A stretch of DNA of 64,000 nt from Petaurus breviceps papuanus (Eukaryota > Chordata > Mammalia > Diprotodontia > Petauridae), in the NCBI GenBank assembly GCA_028583685.1, contig JAMXIF010000015.1, positions 65,793,245 to 65,857,244 of the forward strand, read 5' to 3'. The notes under the pieces were generated by a model, which did not search any database, was not told where the DNA came from, and worked only from the letters and a program-made list of their open reading frames with translations. The translations under genes and the position numbers were made by a program. Position 1 is the stretch's first letter, and every line of letters starts with the position of its first letter. Below, in pieces: positions 56,360 to 64,000 of this stretch.

Positions 56360-57045
56360 CTTTTGTTTGATCTCCTTGCTTCAAATCTCTCCCTGCTCCA
56401 GTCCTTCCTACATTCAATTGCCAAACTGATCTTCTTAAAGCATAGGGCTGACTATAAGGTCAAATACAGTGGTTCAATTTAAAATCAAATACAAACTCTA
56501 GCATTTAAATCTACCCTCTTCCTACATATCCATTCTTCCTACAGTTTATTCCCTTCCATCCACTCAATTATCTTATAACAGTAACTTTCTTATTATTCTT
56601 TTCACAAGATATAACATCTTCTGTCTCTGTGCCTTTTCCCTGGCCCCATGCCTTTCTTTCCTCTTTCCTTCCTTCCCTCTGCCACCTTGTTTCTTTGACT
56701 TTCTTCAAGAGTCAGCTCAAATCTCAGAGACCTCTTTTAGTTTCTCTTCCTCCCATCTAGTGCCTTCCTCCTAGGATCACCTTTCTTTGGCTACACACAC
56801 ACACACACACACAGACACACACACACACACACGACATATATACTATATATGTCACATATATATATATATGTCAAGACATATTTTTATTTGTCTTGTTAAG
56901 TGAATTTACATATTTTCTTTGCCATTAGGATAGGAACTCCTTGAAAGCAAGGATGAGGTCTTTACAAATATCCCTAGGATTTAGCACTGTGCCTGGAACA
57001 TAGTGAGCACTTAACAAGTATTTGTTGACTTACTAACTGAAGAAA
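56360..57045 (+). mobile_element. L2 LINE 3' part
   Basis: 'tcaattgccaaactgatctt', 'caagagtcagctcaaatctc', 'gataggaactccttgaaagc' and 'cactgtgcctggaacatagt' form an L2 with a CA microsatellite (56792-56870) inside it. Confidence 0.9.
56792..56870. repeat. (CA)n/(TA)n microsatellite
   Basis: Two CA runs split by a G, then TA-rich text. Confidence 0.95.
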
Positions 57046-57089
57046 ATAATTTATTTTAAAGCCTACATATTTCTTTCTCATAGATTCCT

Positions 57090-57480
57090 TCCAAGCACTG
57101 GTTTTGTGCATAGGCTATTCTATGTTTTTTTATAAAGATGAAAAAGTAGGCATGTAGATTGGTAGCTGCTGATGTCTTCTTTGTCAGTTTTTTTGGGGGG
57201 CGGGGGCAAAACAACAGTCCATGATTTTTTAATTCTTTGTTTTCAACCTTTCTTATTTGAAGATAGCTTGTAATAGCAACCTAATTGTCTTTAAATGTCT
57301 TGCTTCCAGCACAGATTTCTCAATGTCGCTGGCCTTGAAATTTTTCTTCTTCTAAAATTGTGATGTGTCATGGCTTATAGCCATAAAGCATCACTGCAAA
57401 AAATATTGGTGTTAAAAATGGGTTTTCATTAAGGTAGAATTGTAGGTTCATTGAAAACTCTGCAAAGTTTCTAAATCTTG
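57090..57480 (-). mobile_element. Possible RTE-type LINE relic
   Basis: On the minus strand the reading includes PIFFAVMLYGY followed by ILEEEKF-like text, which recalls the post-RT segment of RTE LINEs. Many stops. Weak call. Confidence 0.35.
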
Positions 57481-57689
57481 TCTTATTAAATCTTGGGCCC
57501 AAGTCATTGTCCATCTGTAGCATCTATCCAAGATATATGTAATGATGGGTTAATGATGGGTCAGAGGGCTGTCTCTTCAATGTATATCATACTCTGGACC
57601 ATACACATCTTTTATCCACTTGTAGGTCAAACATCAGTCAGAGACTTATGATGGGAATGAATAGGTTGCAGAACCAGTGATGATTTATG
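57481..57689. other. No recognised feature
   Basis: Short spacer. Confidence 0.4.
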
Positions 57690-59185
57690 GTCGATATAGT
57701 GTAGTACAAGATGGTGGCAGACCCCACAAAAAGAGTGAAGCAATTTTCCAAACAAGCTTAGAAGGTTGGCAGGAAAAGTCTGCTGAACCAGGTGCAGAGC
57801 ACGCCATGCCAATGCAGACTGAGCCCCAGAAAACCAGGGGCAGGCCTCAGGGTGACTAAATCAGTGGGAGCAGTGTCAGTTTCCAGACCTCTAAGCCCAT
57901 AGATCGTAAGGAAATTGGACAATGGGTCAGAAGGAGATTTACAGGGGTCACTTTCCTGGTACTATGGGCAGAAATATGTTGCATTGCCCATACTTGGATC
58001 TATGTTGCAGTCCTGGGTCTTAGTCCCAGGGTGAGGAAGAACATTAGCACAGCAGAGCTTGCAGTCACAGTGGAGCAGGGACCCTGGTCACAGTTCCAGG
58101 GCTGAAAAGAGTGCTTGTGGTCATTCACAAACCAGTGCGCAGTAGAGGAGAGTAATAAGCACACCTTTCCCTAGATCATACCTTGGGGAAGTAAAAAACT
58201 TACAAGCACCCAGAATTACATTTGAAAACAGCTGTACCAAAACTCTAAAGCTTGGGACAATGACCTCTCTACCCTAGAACAGAGTCTCACTTTAGAACAG
58301 AGTTAAAAGTCAAGAAATAGGCTGGAAAATAAGCAAACAATAGAAACAATTCTGACAATAGGAAGTTACTATGGTAACAAGGAAGATCAAAACTCATAAT
58401 CAGAAGAGGACAACAAAGTCAAAATTCCTGCATCCAAAGCTTGAGTTGGTCTCAGGCCATGCAGCAGCTCAAAAATAATTTTAATACCAAGTAAGAACAA
58501 TAGAGGAAAAATTGAGAAGTGAAATGAGAGTGATACAAGAAAACAAAGGAAAAAAAGGGTCAACATCTTGTTAAAAGAGACACAAAAAAAGACTGAAGAA
58601 AACACTTAAAAACTGAATAAAAAATGTCCAAATGGCAAAAGGGGTACAAAAATTCAATAAAGAGAAGAATGACTTGAAAATCAGAATTGTCCAAATGGAA
58701 AAGGAGGTCAAAAAGCTCATTGGAGAAAATATTTCCTTAAAAGGAAGAATTTGGCTAGTGGAAGCTAAAGACTTTATGAGATATCCAGAAACAATAAAAA
58801 ATATCAAAAGAATGAAAAAATAGAAGAAAATGCTAAATATCTCCTTGAAAAAAGCAACTGACCTGGAAAACAGATCCAGGAGAAATCATTTTAAAATTAC
58901 TGGACTACCTGAAAGTCATGATCAAAACAAGAACCTAGACATCATCTTTCAAGAAATTATCAAGGAAAACTGCCCTGATATTCTAGAACCAGAGATTTTT
59001 TATTTCAATAGAAGTTGAAAGAATCTACCAATCGCCTCCTGAAAGAGAATTTAAAATGAAAACTGCCAGGAATATTATAGCCAAATTCCAGACCTCCCAG
59101 ATCAAGCAAAAAAAAATATCACAAGCAGCCAAAAAGAAACAATTCGAATATGCTGGGGCCACAGTCAGGATACAAGATAGTTCAG
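57690..59185 (+). mobile_element. L1/HAL1: leader and ORF1 (broken)
   Basis: A leader with 'acaagatggtggcagacccc' begins near 57700. ORF1 pieces at 58632-58823 (coiled-coil type, VQMEKEVKKLIGENISLKGR), 58830-59018 (ATDLENRSRRNHFKITGLPE, start of the RRM) and 59056-59244 (ARNIIAKFQTSQIKQKKISQ, C-terminal domain) lie in order, with stops or shifts between them. The text departs from L1 at about 59186. Confidence 0.85.
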
Positions 59186-59440
59186 TGGTCAAACATTCTG
59201 GTCATGCTGCTTTCCAATTGGCTAGCTATTGTGGTCCTGTCTGATCAAGATTAATAGTTAGGTATTGCAATACTGTCTTGGACTAAATGGATGATGTGAT
59301 TGTGGTTGGGTACAAGAACACACCTGTTCAAATATGTGAACTGGATCCAGGGGCAGTGGCTAGCTAGGAGCAGTGGGCAGGCTGTTCAGTGTGGCCCATA
59401 AGGAAGTTTTACTATTGGTGCTGGGGGCAGCTTTATTAGG
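59186..59440. other. Unassigned insert between L1 parts
   Basis: About 255 bp that do not match L1 and sit between an ORF1 end and an L1 3' UTR. Not recognised. Confidence 0.4.
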
Positions 59441-59444
59441 ATTT

Positions 59445-59880
59445 GATTAGAAAGACTTATAAAAACTAATGCAAAATGAAATGAGCAGAATGAGAAGAAC
59501 ACAGTACACAGCAACAAGAATATGGTATAATGATCTAGTATGAACAACTTAGCTATTCTCAGCAATACATTGATCCAAGACAATTCTGTAGGACTTATGA
59601 GGAAAGGTGCTGTGAATCTCCAGAGGAAAAAAACTGGAAGAGCATAAATAAAAATCAAAGATTTTTTTTTCACTTTATTTTTTTAGGGTTAAGTCAGTGT
59701 TTTCTTTCACAAAATGATTTACATGGAAATACATTTTGCATGACTACATATTTATAATCTATGTCAAATTGCTTGCCTTCTCAATGTGGGGGAAGAGAGG
59801 AGAGGGAGAGAATTTGGAACTCAAATTTTGAAAAAAAAGGTTAAAATGTTTTTATGTGGAATTGGGAAAAAATAAAATAC
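59445..59880 (+). mobile_element. L1 3' UTR and tail
   Basis: 'actaatgcaaaatgaaatga', 'cagcaatacattgatccaag' and 'cttgccttctcaatgtgggg' end in an A-rich tail. The middle (59660-59760) looks rearranged. Confidence 0.75.
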
Positions 59881-59934
59881 TATATAAGAAGGAAAAGATA
59901 AATAGTGTAAAAGATATCCGAGAAACTTATCACA

Positions 59935-60222
59935 TCCTGAAAGATATACCAAAATGAAACTCCTAGGAATATTATAGCCAAATTCCAGAGTTCCCTCTTC
60001 AAAGAAAAAATATTGCAAGAAGTCAGAAAGAAACAATTCAAGTATAGTGGAGCCACAGTCAGGATAACATAAGATTTAGCAGCTTATACCTTAAAGGATC
60101 ATGGGGCTTGAAATATGATGTTCCAGAGGTCAAAGGAGCTAGGATTAACAGAATCACCTACTCAGCAAGACTGAGCATAAGGCTTCAGGGGGGAAAATAG
60201 CCATTAAATGAGATCAGTTCAT
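59935..60222 (+). mobile_element. L1/HAL1 ORF1 C-terminal fragment
   Basis: 'gaatattatagccaaattcc', 'gaagtcagaaagaaacaat' and 'gcttgaaatatgatgttcca' form the ORF1 C-terminal domain text, cut by a SINE at 60223. Confidence 0.8.
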
Positions 60223-60386
60223 TCTTTTTTTTTATTGCAGGGGGGAAGGCAGGGCAATTGGGGTTGAGTGACTTGGGGTTGAGTTACATGGTTAGTAAGT
60301 GTTAAGTGTCTGAGGCTGGATTTGAACTCAGGTCCTCCTGACTCCAGGGTTGGTGCTCTATTTACTGCACCACCTAGCCTCTCCTA
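60223..60386 (-). mobile_element. Marsupial tRNA-derived SINE
   Basis: T-run, 'caattggggttgagtgactt', 'ggatttgaactcaggtcctc' and 'actgcaccacctagcctctc'. A short internal duplication of 'ttggggttgagt' is present. No clear target duplication. Confidence 0.85.
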
Positions 60387-60991
60387 TACTTTTTATTTTG
60401 CTAGAAACTTAGACACCAATAAGTAGAATGTGATAGGTGAGAGAAGATTGGTTGTAGAAGAGTTTTGGGATTAATGAACTAAGTAGTTCAGCCTCTGTAA
60501 TTCCCACATTTATTCCAAGACCTACTTTCTCAATATGAGAACTTACTGTTGCTTTGTGGTAAATACCAACTCAATTATAAGGAGATTTGAGGATATATGC
60601 TATAAAGCCTGGTTTGCATACCTTTTAGTTTCTCAGTTCTTCTAAGTAATTCCTCTTATGTAGAGAAGTAACATATAATATATATATGTATATACATGTA
60701 CATATATACACACAAACACACATATGTATGTAGAGTGGTAGATAAATGCCACAGCAAATAAAAGTGACAGCCATTCATGTCTGTAACAGAATTTGTTTCC
60801 TACTAAGCATTTGTCTCTTTCTATTTTTTTACTTCATTAATGTTGATATACAGTAGATTAATGAATAGTTATTTCTATGATATGTTGTAGAATATTTTAT
60901 GATATTATAAGAAAGTGATAGACCATGTTTGCCAACTTTGTAGGGCTATATTTTGCATCTCCCCTTCACAGTTGATAAAAATGTTATTCTG
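60387..60991. other. No gene recognised
   Basis: Unique DNA with a TA/CA-rich run at about 60675-60730. 60981-60991 is the left target duplication of the next SINE. Confidence 0.5.
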
Positions 60992-61029
60992 AGGGGTGGC
61001 TAGGTGGCACAGTGAATAGAGCACTGGCA
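60992..61029 (+). mobile_element. Marsupial tRNA-derived SINE, left part
   Basis: 'ggtggctaggtggcacagtg' up to 'gagcactggc', then an LTR insertion. The SINE continues at 62247. ATGTTATTCTG flanks the whole SINE at 60981-60991 and 62379-62389. Confidence 0.92.
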
Positions 61030-62246
61030 TGTAATGGCAAGCAAAGAAGTACTTAATGCCTTGTTCCAGCTATTTAATTATTTAGCACCTTGTTTTAGTT
61101 CCAGTTTCTTTTAAGCCTTGCCCATGATTATACCAAGTCTTTGTTAAGAAACAGAACTTGTGAACCCCACAACTTAGGAAGGAGAGGGGCTAATGACCAT
61201 ATATAAGGAGAAGACCAAGCACAGAGAGAGCAGTTGAGAGAGAGAGGAGAGAGTATTTGTGGTGGCAGAATTGAGAACGGGAACTTTGTGGTGGTCAGGC
61301 ACTTTGTTTGTCTGTTCTGTTTGTGTTGATTTTTGTTTGTAATACTTTGTACAGAAGGCCTGGGACCTTACTGGAAGCCCTGAAAGAAGATTTTCTTGTT
61401 ATCTGTTTAGAGAAGTCCTGGAGGGGGGACTTGGAGGTCCTGGGACTGTACTGATGATTTGTGTTGAGTTATCAGACCTTGTATGTGGGTCTGTGTTGAT
61501 TTCACAGGCAGATAGTGAGTTGATGATGGTGCTGACAATGTACATGAATGTTGTTTTGACTCTGTTAAGCTTTGTCTTCCCAGAAACAGAAACTGTGAAG
61601 GTCTTGAGGTGGACTGAACACTGTGAGTTTCAATATGGGATGGGAACTGGATGAAGAACTGGACGAGGAGCTAGACAAGGAGCTGTGGTAGATTCAGGCA
61701 GGACCTGGATCTGTGGAAGAGGAACCATGGAATTTGAGGGCAGCCTCGAGTCAAGATGAAAAGAGGTCTCTTTGGGTACTTTATGCTGACTGAGAAGATC
61801 ATGATTTACTGTGGCCTAGGGGTGGGAGATCTCTGTACTCTGTATCTTGTACAGCTTAAGGATTATTGAGTTAAGGATTATTGGAAACTAATCTCCAATT
61901 AAGAAGAAAGAAGATTTTTTTGACTGAGAGATTAAGAAAATGTGACCTAGGGGTGGAGAACTTTGACCTTTGTACTTTGTGTCCCTTAAGGAGGCTTGCT
62001 GCTTAAGGATGATTGAGTTAAGGACTTACTGAATGATATCTTTTAATCTTTAAAACTATCTGGCCACTTTGGTGAAAACTATGTGGCCACTTTAGTGATA
62101 AGTTGTTATGTCATAACATTGTGAATGCTGTACCTTGGTTTCTGTCAATGTTTTCTCTTAGTTTATTACTGAATAAATAGAGAGTTCATTATACTATATA
62201 ATCAGAACCTTGAAACTCTGGAAAGCTGTTCATGCTTGGCTTTACA
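61030..62246 (+). mobile_element. LTR family C (solo LTR inserted in a SINE)
   Basis: Runs TGTAATGGCAAG to GGCTTTACA (TG...CA, 1217 bp) between TGGCA at 61025-61029 and TGGCC at 62247-62251, a 5-bp target duplication with one mismatch. TATA-like ATATATAA lies at 61199-61206 and AATAAA at 62172-62177, so R would be about 950 bp. It shares text with LTR B and, more distantly, A. The open frame at 61454-61654 (66 codons) shows an ELMMVLTMYMNVVLTLLSF segment like the tail of the LTR A frames. No inner region is present. Confidence 0.85.
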
Positions 62247-62378
62247 TGGCCCTGGAGTCAGGAGGATCTGAGTTCAAATCTGACCTCAGACACTTAACAC
62301 TTACTAGTCATGTGACCTTGGGTAAGTCACATAACCCCAACTGCCCTGCCTTCCTCCCTCCAAAAATAAAAAAAAGAG
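62247..62378 (+). mobile_element. Marsupial tRNA-derived SINE, right part
   Basis: Resumes 'tggccctggagtcaggagga', then 'ctgagttcaaatctgacctc', 'taagtcacataaccccaact' and an A-rich tail before the right target duplication. Confidence 0.92.
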
Positions 62379-62400
62379 ATGTTATTCTGTTTTCTAGTGT

Positions 62401-62429
62401 TTATATATATATATATATATATATATATG
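62401..62429. repeat. (TA)n microsatellite
   Basis: About 13 TA units. Confidence 0.95.
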
Positions 62430-62547
62430 TAAATTTTATTAACTGTGACTCACTTTGAATTTATTATAATAGGGTTGCAAGTTAATTCTTCATGCTTAGA
62501 TCCAGTTTTTCCAACTGTATTAAAGAATCATTTGACTCCCTGAAAAA

Positions 62548-63700
62548 AAAGAAAATTTGACTTTCAGATGCAGGACACAAGAGAAGCATAAAAAAGTAAA
62601 CAGAAAGGGAAATCATAAGGAACTTAACAAAGTTAAATTGTTTACATTCCTACATGGGAAGATGTTGTATGTAACAAAGACAATTCTCATTTTTAGGGAA
62701 GTTAGAAGGAAGGCACAGGTGTAAGTTAAATATGAAAGGATGATATCTAAAAGATTAAATTAAGGGATGAGAGAGGAATGTACTTGGAGAAAGAGAAATG
62801 GAAAGATAGAATGTGGTAAATTATCTCACATAAAAGAGACAATTAAAAGCTTTTATAGTGGAGAGAAAGAGGGGGGAGTTGAGTGAGTGAGTGAACCTTA
62901 CTCTCATCAGAATTGGCTCAAAACGGGAATAACATATATACTCAATTAGGCATAGAAATCTATTCTTACCCTACAGGAAAGTAGGGGGGAAGGGAGGGCA
63001 GAACTGGGCAGGGGAGAGTCAGAATCAAAACACTTTTGAGGAAGGCCAGGGTGAAAGGAGAAAGACAATAGAATAACTAGAAGATGCAATAGGATAGAGG
63101 GAAATACAGTTAGCAATAGTAATTGTGAACGAACTTTTGAAGCAAGTTTCTCTGATAAAGGCCTCATTTCTCAAACATATAGAGAACTGAGTCAAATTTG
63201 TAGAAATAAGAACCACTCCTCAATTTACAGATAATTAAAAGATATGAGCAGTTTTAAGATCAAGTAATCAAAACTATCTATATCCATATGAAAAAATACT
63301 CTAACTCACTATTGATTAGAGAAATACAAATTAAAACAATTCTGAGGTACTACCTCATACCTATTAGACTGGCTAATAGGACAGAAAAGGTAAATGGCAA
63401 ATGTTGGAGGTGATGTGGGAAAAATGAAACATTAATGCATTGTTGGTGGAGTTGTGAACTGATTCAACCATTCTGTACAGCAATTTAGAACTGTGCTCAA
63501 AAGGCTATAAAACCATGCAAGCCCTTTGACCTAACAATACCACTACTGTCTATATCCCAAAACATATAAAAACAAGAAGGAAAAGGACATATATGTACAA
63601 AAATATTTATAGCAACTCTTTTTTGGGGTAAAGAATTAGAAGTTGAAGGGAAGCCTAATAATAACCAATTAATTTATTTTTAAAAAAGAAAGAGAAGAAC
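62548..63700 (+). mobile_element. L1, internally deleted (5' spacer joined to ORF2 end)
   Basis: Pre-ORF2 purine-rich spacer text (compare 47150-47880 and 42240-42800) runs to about 63125, then jumps to the ORF2 3' end ('gcaagtttctctgataaagg', 'attgatta'-type, 'gttggtggagttgtgaactg') until about 63700. Most of ORF2 is missing. The join falls at nearly the same L1 position as that at 31806. Confidence 0.8.
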
Positions 63701-63826
63701 AAAACTCTCACAGGATTAGGTTTGGATGCATTTTAATTTGTGCTATTGGTGGAAGTACCCATATTAATGAGATTACACATCTTTTGAAATATATAGGTAT
63801 TTGGTCAGTTCCAGCTGTTCTTGTCT

Positions 63827-63991
63827 TTTTTTTTTTTGCTTTTAGGAGGGGGCAATGCAGAGCAGTTGGGGTTAAGCAACTTGCCAAACGTCACACAGGT
63901 AAGAAGAGTTAAGTGTCTGAAGCTGGATTTGAATTCAGGTTCTCCTGATTCCAGGGCCAGTGTTCTATTCACTGAACCACCTAGCTGCCTT
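63827..63991 (-). mobile_element. Marsupial tRNA-derived SINE with target duplication
   Basis: T-run, 'gttggggttaagcaacttgc', 'ggatttgaattcaggttctc' and 'gaaccacctagctgcc' form the SINE. TTCTTGTCT at 63818-63826 recurs at 63992-64000, the very end of the window. Confidence 0.92.
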
Positions 63992-64000
63992 TTCTTGTCT

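Overview
This window is mammalian nuclear DNA from a marsupial, apparently intergenic or deep intronic. The marsupial call rests on the repeats. There are MAR1-type SINEs with an RTE-like tail, many copies of a tRNA-derived SINE of the WALLSI/SINE1 kind, and L1 and half-L1 (HAL1) elements with their long 5' leaders. Abundant old L2, CR1/L3, MIR/THER1 and RTE relics make up the background. I cannot tell the species from the sequence. I found no host protein-coding exon, tRNA, rRNA or CRISPR array. Nearly every long open frame lies inside a retroelement.

Layout. 1-2772: an L1 3' half split by an LTR on the minus strand. 2773-7735: L2, MIR, CR1/L3 and MAR1 relics with unique AT-rich DNA. 7741-9395: a reverse HAL1. 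9400-15800: L2, MIR, a likely DNA transposon, a CR1/L3 3' half and SINEs. 16240-17995: an L1 ORF1 relic split by a younger L1 tail. 18000-19380: three L2 pieces. 19915-22530: an LTR (family A) that carries a younger class II-like ERV with a 6-bp target duplication. 22535-25261: an L1 leader fragment and a complete L1 deletion derivative. 25262-28096: mostly unique DNA with SINE and L2 relics. 28097-28325: a 7SL (SRP) RNA pseudogene. 28342-32165: a degraded L1. 32168-37206: unassigned, perhaps retroviral, DNA split by a reverse HAL1 and ending in an LTR-like block. 37431-39856: LTR family B with a copy of family A inside it. 41229-42202: a third clear forward copy of family A. 42240-48320: a long L1 with an open endonuclease frame, then a HAL1. 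48321-51180: unique DNA and an RTE relic. 52010-54265: SINE, L2 and another LTR. 54568-64000: L1 pieces, L2, MIR, SINEs, and an LTR (family C) inserted in a SINE.

Most interesting point. The LTRs of families A, B and C are related, about 1.2 kb long, and start TG and end CA. Three insertions show 5-bp target duplications, one of them with a mismatch. Family A copies share an open frame of about 130-170 codons that starts with a hydrophobic leader and holds an in-frame repeat unit of 33 codons. TATA-like boxes lie near the start of the B and C copies and AATAAA lies near the end of A and C. A solo LTR may therefore be a promoter-ORF-poly(A) cassette. These elements are treated here as fossils.

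The insertions give a partial relative clock: L2/CR1/MIR/RTE are oldest, then L1 and SINE, then LTR A and C, then the class II-like ERV. There are two 10-N assembly gaps, one in the ERV (20657-20666) and one in a GATA array (47478-47487).
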